The notes under the pieces were generated by a model, which worked only from the letters and a program-made list of their open reading frames with translations, was not told where the DNA came from and made no database searches. 64,000 nucleotides of DNA from contig NXFV01001469.1 of assembly GCA_002803225.1 (NCBI GenBank), forward strand, positions 1 to 64,000. The letters are read 5' to 3'. This DNA is from Gamarada debralockiae (Eukaryota > Ascomycota > Leotiomycetes > Helotiales > Hyphodiscaceae). The position numbers and the translations under genes were made by a program. Each line of letters begins with the position of its first letter. The first letter of the stretch is position 1. Shown piece by piece: positions 22,398-32,262 of this stretch.

Positions 22398-23319
22398 ATG
22401 CCTCTCGACCTAAGTCACCGCAAGGCTGATAAGTTGTACAACAGCGTGAAGAAGCTCAAGTCCATTTTCAGACCACGAGGACAGGAAAAAGGTATGCTTG
22501 CAACAAGAAGTCCTGCCCCTCGGGCTTAGATACCTAGACTTGTCATGGTCTATAGTATCGACTCAGAAATCTTACAAATCTCCAGAAGATAAACTCCCTC
22601 GACAACCAAGTCTCGAAGAAGCTCAATTGAACACCGTCAGAACGGCCGAAATCGCGTTTCAATTGAGCCTATATCGAGATTCGCGGCCAGGCTTGCTCCC
22701 AAGACCAACCCTCGAATCTATTTCTCCCGACTTCTCACCGACGAAAAAGGGCAAAGAGCGCGAGAGACAGACATCTGAGGCAACACATACGCCAATAGTC
22801 CCAACTCGAGCGCCACCATCATTACCAGACCTGAATGCGAACATACACACCCCTTATGTCGACAGGCTGGCCGCAGAAGTTGCACATGCAGGGCCATCTA
22901 GGATACAATTTCAACCGTTGGCTCCCACTCGATCACCGCCGAGCCTACCAGTCGATATTCTACAAACATCAACACCTCATCCTTTAGATTATGAGGAAAT
23001 CAACAGCCGTGATATACCTGGCAAGACCCAACTTCTCCCGCTCCTAGAGTGGCAGCAGCTAGCGCCTCCATTTCCGACTTCTCCACCGACACCCGCTGCT
23101 TCCCTGACAGTCACACCAACAACTTCAAATGATCTGCCACGAAATACAAGCACATTGGTGGAAGAGGATGCACAAGAAAGTGAGATGAGGGATTCAAAGT
23201 CGACACCCGAGAGCATCGATGTTGCTGCATCAAGGCCTCATGGACCAGGCAGAACATTGAGCCTGAATCCATACTTGAATGGTAATTACCAATTGCATTT
23301 GCAGTCAGAAAGTAGATAG
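22398..23319 (+). CDS. Hypothetical Pro/Ser-rich, probably disordered protein
   Basis: Exons 22398-22491 and 22556-23319 across a 64-bp GT..AG intron give 285 residues. The start chosen (MPLDLSHRKADKLYNSVKKL) begins a basic helix; an in-frame ATG at 22137 would add 87 residues of less protein-like sequence. The rest is rich in Pro, Ser and Thr, with PTRAPPSLP and PTRSPPSLP as an internal near-repeat about 50 residues apart, and lacks a recognisable domain, signal peptide or membrane helix. A possible further donor (GGTAATT near 23281) could shorten the end. No homologous family was recognised. Confidence 0.5.
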
Positions 23320-23539
23320 CCAGGCGGTGTACGTTGAGATTGCTACAAAAGCACACACTGCCACTTGGCATTGAACTGGAGAACATCATTTGTCATCGCA
23401 GGAACAACTCGTCAGCGGGAAATGTAACTCTCAAACGCCAAAAGACCCAAAGCCACATTCAAATCCTATCCCTGCAACCAAAGTCCATCGACAATTACCC
23501 TCCCACTTATCGCAATCGGCAAATCCCTCTGCTTTGCCA

Positions 23540-23800
23540 GCGTCTCCCTCTCAAGTTTCGATATATTTGCGGCGATGCTGCTGGACAGAACATAGTGACC
23601 ATTGCTACACACCGTGCTTTCCAGGACTTCCTTGCTTTTGTTTACAGCAACGACTTGGGAATTGTCGACTTCTAGATCGAAGGTTAACTTTTATCCGATA
23701 AAAAGTTGTCATGGGGTAACGTTAAAGACCCTCGTGGCGTCGAGGTCGTGGCCTGGGGTACGCTTTCTGATCCCATCTGCCATGAGCCATGTGTCGCAAA
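23540..23800 (+). pseudogene. Relic of an HMG-CoA reductase-like catalytic segment
   Basis: One plus-strand frame, read through two stops, follows the HMG-CoA reductase catalytic core: FRYICGDAAGQNIVTIATHRA (family GDAxGQNM..IAT), then DF-stop-IEG-stop-LLSDKK (TAG 23673-23675, TAA 23685-23687) and SWGNVKDPRGVEVVAWGTLS. The spacing and single frame make chance similarity unlikely. The rest of the enzyme (sterol-sensing part, the catalytic Glu/Lys/His regions on either side) was not found nearby, so this is a truncated fragment. Confidence 0.6.
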
Positions 23801-24498
23801 CCTCGTCTCTCAAAGCGAGTGCGGAGAGGCCTGCTTCTATAGGCTACAACAACAACAACACCGGCCCACTCCTACTTCACTTCAACCATCCGCCCCAAGC
23901 AAGGTTCTCAATTGAAGTTAAATGATTGGCGTGACAAAATGGATTCGAAAGTGAGCTCTTCTGAGGCATGTGGAAATTGAAACGAGAGAGTCGTGGTAGT
24001 TTTCTGGAGTCAAAGGAAGATGCCATACAAGTATGAAGTTATGGAATTACGAGGTGCATGATAGGTGGCCTGAGTTGACTAAAGGAGAGAAAGACATCCT
24101 TCCTACGAATGACGGAAATATCTTCAACGTTTGAAGATTTACAAACTAATTGAAACAAGATATCGGTTCCCTGACTGTGTTTCTCAAAGATTTGGACCTC
24201 GAGAGTTGTTTCTTGCTGTCTCTGTTACACAATGTGAAGATGATTGCGCATCCAAAGATTCTTCTGCAATAAGACTGCATTGCGGCTCAGATCAACAGCT
24301 GTCTCCCATGACCAACAGAGCCTTCGAGTTAGTCTTCCTTTTCACTGGATAGCTGAGATGCCAATCTACCAACATCTCGGTACTGACTTTTGCCGGCCAC
24401 AGTCGAGTCATGGACACCCGCACATCGGCGAATAACTCAATGATTGGTAAGACGTACTCCCTTCATGAGAGCATCGCTTCTTTGCGGCTCATCTCGAA
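23801..24498. other. Intergenic, no gene seen
   Basis: AT-rich sequence between the HMG-CoA reductase relic and the 3' end of the PPCS gene. It includes a short CAA trinucleotide run near 23848. No gene is supported. Confidence 0.45.
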
Positions 24499-25863
24499 TC
24501 ATGAGTTGTTTTTTTGAAATTTTTTGATGTGGCTCGTATGCAGTTCCTCCACTGCAGGTATGATCAAGCTCTCGATCTCCATCTCGGGCTCTCCCTCGGG
24601 AAGATCCTCAGGATCCAGAGGCCTGTCCCGAACTTCACCTCCGTGCGCTGCGACGCCGATCAAGTCTTCAATACCGCTTATAGACTTCTTCCTTCGGTGC
24701 CGGGGAACTCTGATCCATTGGTCCTTCTGCCCAGGAGCCACAAATACCACTTCCCATTTCCGTGTCGAGAGAAGGTTGCCGATAACAAGGTGATGTTGAT
24801 ATCGATCGAGAGAATACTGCGCTTTGTGTACGAGAATTTCGGGGTCGGTTTCGAGCTTGAATGACACGATCATTCCTTCAGGTGCCCAGCCATCGACGAG
24901 ATTCTTCAGAAATTTAGGAACAGGGTCGAGATCGACAATCAATCGCTTGCTGCGTGGAACGGCAGGTGACGAATCGAAGTTATCGAACGTTTCTTCTTCT
25001 TCCGCTCCATCCACTGCTTTCTCTGGTTGTGTGTCTGTTGCATTTGTTGACTGTATTTTGTGCTCCACCATTCGCTCAGGAGGCACGAAGAAATCGGAGA
25101 CGGCAGCTGCGAGGTAGAGAAGACCGTTGGGACCAAGAGGACGCATGAGCTGTGAGATAGATCGGAGCACAAATAAGTAATCGTTAATAGTCGTGAATGG
25201 CAAAGTTAAGAGAAGTCTTTTCTGCTTTGCCGAATTATATTGTCGAAGAACCTTCAGCATCTTCTCCGTGTATTCTTCTTTTGCTTCAACTGTCCCATTT
25301 GGCCCTTCGTGCAGGAAATCGAGAAAGCAATCTGTGGCGTGGCTGTAGTGGCGAGAGTATGGTAGCAGACTGAATTGACGGTGTAGGAATATAACTGCGT
25401 AGCCGGATTGCAGGAAGTATTCTGCTGATGTAGCTCCACGTGTGCCAGCACTGAAGTTATCTATGAATCGAACCGTCTGTCTCTCGAGTGGGACAGTAGT
25501 CCCGCCAGAAGTCACAAGGGCCACACGTCTGCCCGCATCCGCATGGAAGTTTATGAACTCCTTCGCAAGAGCAGTATGTCTTGCCAATGCTGGAGGTGAT
25601 GGGTTCTCGCCGAAGTAGTCCCTTTCTGCTATATCTGCGGTATTCTGTTGCACCGGATCCGGTCTGGAGCTTGAGGATGACATTGTGTACTCGGATGATT
25701 CTGAGAAGACTGATGACGTAGGCGAGGATGGTCTTGAGTCTGGCAGGTTGAAGGAGAGAGTGAAAGTCGAGCTCGAACGCGGGGTAGATGGCTTTGAGGA
25801 GCGGGCAGAAGTGGGCAGATCGGATTCAGTACTCCCGCGTCTGGACTGAGTCTGCGACGCCAT
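24499..25863 (-). CDS. CAB2: Phosphopantothenate-cysteine ligase (PPCS)
   Basis: Second step from pantothenate to coenzyme A: joins 4'-phosphopantothenate to cysteine (nucleotide-activated). A single exon of 454 residues starts at the ATG 25861-25863 (MASQTQSRRG); upstream in-frame sequence has no ATG. After a Ser-rich N-terminus of about 100 residues the conserved core follows: VALVTSGGTTVPLE, VRFIDNFSAGTRGATSAEYF, GYAVIFLHRQFSLLPYSRHY, then LLYLAAAVSDFFVP, KRLIVDLDPVPKFLKNLVD, MIVSFKLETDPEIL and HHLVIGNLLSTRKWEV. The order and motifs match eukaryotic PPCS (yeast Cab2). The long N-terminal extension is low complexity. This is an essential housekeeping gene with no sign of damage, flanked by relics. 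Confidence 0.92.
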   Translation of the reverse strand: MASQTQSRRGSTESDLPTSARSSKPSTPRSSSTFTLSFNLPDSRPSSPTSSVFSESSEYTMSSSSSRPDPVQQNTADIAERDYFGENPSPPALARHTALAKEFINFHADAGRRVALVTSGGTTVPLERQTVRFIDNFSAGTRGATSAEYFLQSGYAVIFLHRQFSLLPYSRHYSHATDCFLDFLHEGPNGTVEAKEEYTEKMLKVLRQYNSAKQKRLLLTLPFTTINDYLFVLRSISQLMRPLGPNGLLYLAAAVSDFFVPPERMVEHKIQSTNATDTQPEKAVDGAEEEETFDNFDSSPAVPRSKRLIVDLDPVPKFLKNLVDGWAPEGMIVSFKLETDPEILVHKAQYSLDRYQHHLVIGNLLSTRKWEVVFVAPGQKDQWIRVPRHRRKKSISGIEDLIGVAAHGGEVRDRPLDPEDLPEGEPEMEIESLIIPAVEELHTSHIKKFQKNNS

Positions 25864-27509
25864 TGTGTAAGTTTCCTTGTATACCAACGTAGGAAGCTCC
25901 GCAGGTCTAGGAAAGTAGGGATATAATATACCTTTATAGAGCGCGCCTTGCCCCACGGTTCTCACTCGGGATTGAGGAAAGATAGTGCCTCGGTCAACGA
26001 TCCTCGGGCATCTGACTCTGACGCTGACAGAAAGATTGGTCGGAATTGAAACAAGCTGACTGGTGAGGGCTCGTAGGACGAAAGGCTGTGGAAAGGGTTG
26101 CCGTCAGTTATATTTGTGGTGATGGCCTTGCAGATTTGCTCTGTGCTGTGGCCCTGAATGTACTGACCCCGTCGTGGCTGTCCCTTTTCTTATTCCCCAT
26201 GGTAGGACGAGGGTCCAAAATATCGGCGTTTCTTGTGCCGAGCAGCCAACGGAGAGTGGCAGACGCGAAATGACGCACGGCCCCAAAAAAGGTTGAATGA
26301 AAAGATAAATATCGCAAAGGACGAAAGCGCTCTTAATTATCTCTTCCTTTTTCTATCAAGTCTGTCTACTCTTATTTCGGCTGCTCTTCTTTTAGTTGGC
26401 ACTTTGTGAAGGGAATACGAGACTTTCTGTCCCTCAAAAATGAGGATATAAATTTCAAAATCCTTTTTGAAACTCTAGATGGGGCTTTGACAGACCTCTT
26501 CAAGCACTTACTCCATTTCAGTTTTTGCGCCTAGGTATTTGACCTCGCAAGCATAGAGAATCGATACGTTCAATTATTTATTACCATATCTACAGAATAG
26601 TGCATTGAGGGGATGACTTCCCGGACTCCGTCCACTGTCGATGAGAACTTGCTGTTAGACCTCCAAACTTGGTTGTTATGTGAAACAGACTTTATTGGTT
26701 GGTGTACAACTGAACGGAGGCATCTCCGGTTGCAATCTTGCGAATTTCAACATCGTAGCAGCCTCAAGTTACACATATAGATCCAGAACGTGAAAGCGGA
26801 CCTCAACAACCAATATTGCGAACAAAGAAACTCCTATTTCCTAACATCGTAAATGGTCAAAAGATGATTGTTCCTTGGCTTTCATCCCATGTCTTTTTTG
26901 GCTCTCAAGCCCCCGGGAAATATTTTTTATCACCCCCTTCCACGTTGTTATTCGTCGTCAGGAGTCCGGATCTAACATCCGTCCAGTGACTTCTTACCTC
27001 ATGGCCAAATTACCAGATCTGCGTAAATGCCCTAGGATTACAATATCTTGATTGATCTTTTTGTCGTTCTGTGCTCATTTTGGCATAACACTTGCACATC
27101 TCGCATCCATATCTCAATCTTCGCCTCCTTGCCGCAATTTATATGTGCGAAGGGTCCATGTCAAGGTCTTCTTTGACCTCCATGGTGTCCACAGCTTAAT
27201 TCATCGCTTCCCGAGCTTCCTTAACCACAACTGATCGCAAGAAGCGAGATGCCGCACAATGCGTGCGTCCTATTCAGATATTTGCCCCGGAGCCGCTTCG
27301 CCCACAACGTCATAGTTGCACGATAGACACATCACCAGTTAACAAGGTGTAGCTGAGTCGCATTCAAACAACACGCGCCAAACACATGATTATTTTCCGG
27401 AGATTGAAGATTTGAAGTTGCCGTTGGCCAATTGCACGATCGCCAACCCAGGTCGTGGTTGGGAGCTCTGCTTCGCAGTGGCTGTCAACGGTTGCCAACT
27501 CTCCATCCA
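25864..27509. other. Divergent intergenic region, 1.6 kb
   Basis: Lies between the PPCS gene (minus) and the Zn2Cys6 factor (plus) and should hold both promoters. Open frames here are short and not protein-like. No RNA gene or repeat was recognised. Confidence 0.5.
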
Positions 27510-30500
27510 ATGCCTCCCAAGTACGAGAAGAGGGGCCGTGGGCGAGGTAAACGTTCTCGGGAGTCATCGCGTGAGGAAGGGACCAATCAATCGAGCTTCG
27601 CAACAGCGAACTATGCCTCCCAGTCAAATGTCGCTCAACCTGGGATGAGCTTCAATCGTCATCCTCCTCCTCCCTCAAGTTCAGGAACCGGACCAGTGAG
27701 TGGTCACACAGCCTCCACGCCTGAAGTTCAATATGGGCAACCCGTCAATGTCATTACATCTCATCCACCGCCCGGGAAGGTTGCAATTCCTGCGTTGAGA
27801 CCCCCTCAGAACGTCGAATCTTCAGGCAAGGGAAACAAGAAGGGTCGAACGTCGCACGCATGTGATTATTGCAGGAGGGCCAAAGCTGGATGTACTGGAG
27901 GTCAACCCTGTGCTAGGTGCAGAAATGCCCACGTTCCTTGTGTTTACGGTGACGGAAAGCGTGAACATGATCGAAAGTAAGACTATGATCGTGCTCATCC
28001 ATGAAGCAACTGGAAGCAGCATCTGACATACCACAGGATGATGGCAAAATTGAGCAAAGAGAGCGTTTCGCTCATGCAACACAATACCGACATCACGGAC
28101 GCTCTTCGACGTATACAGCTCGACATTTCACTATCCCACGAAGGACTACGAGCAGCCATTGATAGAGTTATAGCTATGGTAAGCTCAATCTAAGATGGCC
28201 TATGTTTATTAACCCCTCCTAGACTCCCGTCCCAGTATCGCCAGGCTCTCGAGGTGGGTCGACTGAGCCTTCGGGCAGACCATCTTCTGACCGTGGCGAG
28301 CGAGAGGCTAGCGGCGAGCTCGAAGCAGATGCTGAGGTAGGGTCAACAGGTTCTTTAGACGTCATCAATGTAGACACGGACCGTGACGACACTCGAGCCA
28401 CAGGACATATGGGCAAAGCCTCAGCAGTATCATGGGCAAAACGCACTACCGAAGAGTGCAGGCGAACCAGTCTACAAGAGCCCGCTAGTGGGAAACAAGA
28501 CACGAGCTTCGCACTCTCATCTTATCACGTCGAAGATGCTGATGTGGAGTATTTTGATACGAGCAACGTCAATCCTTATGATTGGCCGGAATTCAATCTT
28601 GCGGATACTTTGGTTCGATTATACTTCGATCATACTCACCAGGTATTTCCCATATTGGACAGAGCAAGCTTCATGGCACAGTACAGGTCGTTTCCAAGGG
28701 GTTCGAGTGATCTTGGACAATCGCAGATAATTTGGCTTGGGACCTTGAATGCTATATTCGCTATCAGCGCCGTCTTCGGAGACCTTACCAACTGCGACGA
28801 TCAGGGACATGTCAATGATCACATGATCTACTCCGCCAGGGCAAAAATGCTTTGCATGGATCAAAACTTCCTATTTCAGGACGCTAGGTTGTCCACTACC
28901 TGCTTTCTGGGATTGATGGCTCTCTATTATATCTCGAACTGTAAATTGAACAGGTACGTTCGCTACGTCAATGCGACTGGAATCTCATGCTGAGCTGAGT
29001 CAGGGCTTGGACGATTTGCGGGCTTGGAATAAGGAATGCTCTTACTTTAGGATTACATATACGTAGCGAGGTGGAAGAACTCTCGGATGTCGACAAGGAG
29101 CATCGAGTTCGACTGTGGTGGTCTCTGTACTCTCTTGAGGTCTTGTTGAATGAACTCACTGGTCGGCCAAGCTGCATTTCCGATCGAGACATAAGCACGC
29201 CCTTGCCAATAAACGTCGATGAAAACGACTTCCTACCGAACCGGCCATTGTACGAAAGAGAAGATTCTGGATACACAACACGCACAGGATCGTCGGGCAG
29301 AAGAAGCTCTAAAGGTATATTCGAGTTTTGCAGGATGCGATAGATGCTGATATTTTTCCTAGGACGACCATCGGCCACATATCAAATGCCTGTTGGGTAC
29401 TCGCATCCACTGGCATTCTCTTTCCCTGTCGTGGAACTCCCCGTCACCTCTTCCACGTACTTGATATACCGTACTCAATTGTCAATAATCTCCCACGAAA
29501 TCGTCACACAACTTTACTGCGCAGCGACTATCAAAGAAAAGTGGTCAGAAGTACAAGAAACCATAAGGACGATTGATCGCAGGCTCCTCACTTGGCAACA
29601 TTCTCTCCCTAAGGAGTTCGACATCATGTTTGACACCTGGGCCGAGCCCGACTGGAACGATCCTTATACGCTTCCCCGTATCGGCCTGGCAATGTTTTTC
29701 AACAGCTCGCGCATGATTTTATTTCGGCCTTGCCTATGCCGTTTTGAAGGCAGACTCGACAACCAATCCCAAATGTCCAAAGTTTTCGAGCAAGAAGCGG
29801 TTGAGAATTGCATCCATTCAGCGCGCCGAATGATCAGTCTACTTGGCTGGAACGCGAGAAGCGAGGCTAAATTCTATGCCATTTCGCCCTGGTGGAATAC
29901 CTTGCACTATCTTTGCGAGGCACTTTCCGTCCTGCTGCTCGAAATGGCCTTCGAAGCGCAACATCTACCGAAAGAATCTGCGGACATCCTCGCAGATGCG
30001 AAGAAAGGGATCTACTGGCTCGCCATGCTATCCGCTGGATCGATTGCTGCACGGAAGGCATGGGAGATCTTCGATAATCTGATTCGTCTCGTAGCACCAA
30101 AGATCAAATGGTCCGTCTTCGATCTCCCGACCACAGTCCCCGTCCCAGATCGGTACAATTGGCGACGCTTCGGCAAGCCCAATCCTCCGGCATGGAATCA
30201 ACTCTCTCAAGAAAACCTCCAGCAGTACCAAGCCTCTCAACCCATCGTGGACTCAACCACGGCCTGGGCAAGCCAGGGCGTCAATCAATATTTTCCAGAA
30301 CAGCGAGCAGCGCCAGAACAGTTCAGCAATCAGCTGGATAGCAGTACAGCTATTGAACGTTTCGCGAATATGGGACATCTGCATGGCCATTACGATGATC
30401 CATGGCAGCAACTTTTCGTGCCCAACACGGTCGATCCATCGATTGGGATGGCGGGGCCAAGCGCGGGTTCCCAGCCGTTTGGGCAGCAAACGGGCGGACG

Positions 30501-30678
30501 CGAGAGGTATTTCACCCAAAGCGCGTTTGATAGGGATGTTGGTGGGTATGAGACTTTGAGCCCCACGAATGTTCAGGGCTTTCAGCAGGAGGATCGTTTT
30601 GAGGAACAGGAAGAGCAACAGGTGGATATGCGGAGGCGGCGGCAGAGTGGATTTGGTAATTTCGAGCGTGGTTTCTAG
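27510..30678 (+). CDS. Zn(II)2Cys6 transcription factor with fungal-specific TF domain
   Basis: Exons 27510-27976, 28037-28178, 28223-28953, 29004-29314 and 29363-30678 join in frame to 988 residues. A Pro/Ser-rich N-terminus precedes the binuclear cluster CDYCRRAKAGC..CARCRNAHVPC (Cys118, 121, 128, 134, 137, 144; CX2CX6CX5CX2CX6C), with a coiled-coil-like helix after it. The middle homology region follows at about 360-800 (YFDHTHQVFPILDRASF, RLWWSLYSLEVLL, GRPSCISDRDI, FNSSRMILFRPC). The C-terminus is Gln/Gly-rich. It binds DNA in the nucleus, usually as a dimer on CGG triplets; its targets are unknown. The start ATG at 27510 (MPPKYEKRG) was preferred over non-ATG extension. The fourth intron could use an alternative acceptor at about 29333. 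Confidence 0.85.
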
Positions 30679-30776
30679 ATTTTGAGTTAGCGAGGAGTAT
30701 TTTCTTACGGGGCAGTGAATAGGGATGATGTATGAGTATTGACTTTGAGCGAAAAGCGTCTGAGGACCGTCATAGA

Positions 30777-30811
30777 TACAGACTTTTCGAGGAAGGGACG
30801 AAAAGTCTGTA
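30777..30811. repeat. Perfect 13-bp hairpin downstream of the TF gene
   Basis: TACAGACTTTTCG (30777-30789) and CGAAAAGTCTGTA (30799-30811) are exact reverse complements separated by 9 bases. It lies about 100 bp beyond the stop codon of the Zn2Cys6 gene, in its probable 3' untranslated region or just after it. It may be a structured 3'UTR element or chance; no family was recognised. Confidence 0.6.
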
Positions 30812-30960
30812 CACGGATTAATGACTATTATTTACACTCCGTCGGTCATTGCTAGCTTGTGAGACAAACCAACCTCCATGTGCGCCCGCTGATCCTTCCG
30901 ATACCCAAACGACTATGCCTCCTACCGATACAAAGTTGTACATCGCACTCGCAAGGACAC

Positions 30961-32262
30961 CTAGTTCGCAACCTGCGTACTAACAGTCGTCTTCCTTATC
31001 CCATTCCTCCACGCCTGCTTCTCCTCCTCCCGTTCATCATCACTACTAACCTCCGTTAACCTACTCACACTAGTATTCCACTGTCTCTTTCCCCCGTCTC
31101 TCTCAAGATCCATCTCGTTCGCACTCTCAATCACAGTCGTCACGCCCTTATTCTTCCCAATGTCACTCCTTAACCCAAACTCCTCTGCCACACCCCTACT
31201 ATTTTGCCCTGAATGATGTGAGTTTTTCTGGCGTATGTAGCCCGATGCAGGACCGGACTTGGCCCAGGGGTTGCCCGAAGAAGGATTCGAGGTCGTATCG
31301 CCAATGAGGTGCTTTCGTGAGAAGAATGTGCGGAAGAGAGGACGCAGGGTAGCGCATGCGGATGCAGTTATTCCTATTCCTGTTTCGGCGGTGGACCAGA
31401 GGGCGACATCGGTTGTGGCGTAGAGGAAGTCGGCTTGGTTTGCAAGGTCTTTGACGTAGGGGATCCGGATTATTGTTGCTGTTGAGGCGCTGGGGGGGGC
31501 TATTAGTTTTTGTTTTGAGGTTTGAGGAAGCGGATGGGCTTACATTGCTCCCAGAGCCAAAATCATCGCCACGACGAGTTTCGTACGTGGATTCATCTGC
31601 AGATTCCAGACTAAGAACACGGGAACTATAGCGAGTGTCCAATCCGCGGCGCATGAGATCGCTGAGTAGACGTAAGTGGCATCAACGGTAATCTTGGGGT
31701 CGATGCAAGTTCCTTTTCCGCCGGTGTATTGCGTCCAAAAGTAGGCTGATGGTCGACATTGAAGGACGAAGAGGAAGAAGTAGAAGGCGCCGTAGATCTC
31801 GATTACTGCGACGGTCGTCCAGATTATGACTTTGTGGACCCGCGCTACGGCAATGCGGAGGATGAAGATTGCAATGCTGAATTTGAGTGCCATGTTCGAG
31901 AGAACATAGACCGGCTCACATGCCCACCACCATTTTAATCCTATCGGAATCTCTGCTGGTGGTAGTGCGGATGCATGTTGTCCTGTTCCGTGGTGGACAC
32001 CCGTAATGCAAAAGGCGCAGAAGAAGACGAAGAGAACCTTTGCATCCGTCAGTAACGCTTCAACTGGGTGAGATGAAAAAGGACGAGACGAGAATAGGAA
32101 CCTTACCCAGGCAATCACAGCAAACCAGTCATCGAGCCCAAAACTCTTGACTACAAGAGCTCTACAATAACATCTGCAAATGATCGAAAGAGTACTCAAA
32201 GCAAGGAACAAGCCAGCCACTCCACTGACTTGAGGACCTCGATCAGCAACCGGCACCGTCAT
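30961..32262 (-). CDS. Fungal rhodopsin-domain (SAT4/PTH11-like) seven-helix membrane protein
   Basis: Exons 32262-32107, 32037-31544 and 31489-30961 give 392 residues. About seven hydrophobic helices span residues 15-290: VSGVAGLFLALSTLSIICRC, SFGLDDWFAVIAWVLFVFF (with the family's DDW/DDxF signature), LKWWWACEPVYVLSNMALKF, FSIAIFILRIAV, VIIWTTVAVIEIYGAFYFF, and later ones with CADWTLAIVPVFLVWNL and ATTDVALWSTAETGIGI. The charged C-terminal tail of about 100 residues is cytoplasmic. Members are plasma-membrane proteins, some acting as GPCR-like sensors (Pth11), most uncharacterised; no CFEM domain is present. The start is the ATG at 32260-32262. Both introns are short and canonical (69 and 54 bp); the second ends after a run of C. 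Confidence 0.85.

Noticed and set aside
25864..25965. N-terminal extension of the PPCS protein to 25965
   Set aside because: The extended frame would start with GTG; the first ATG in frame is at 25861-25863.
26104..26317. Small open frames on both strands
   Set aside because: Overlapping, short, non-ATG or low-quality translations in a probable promoter region.
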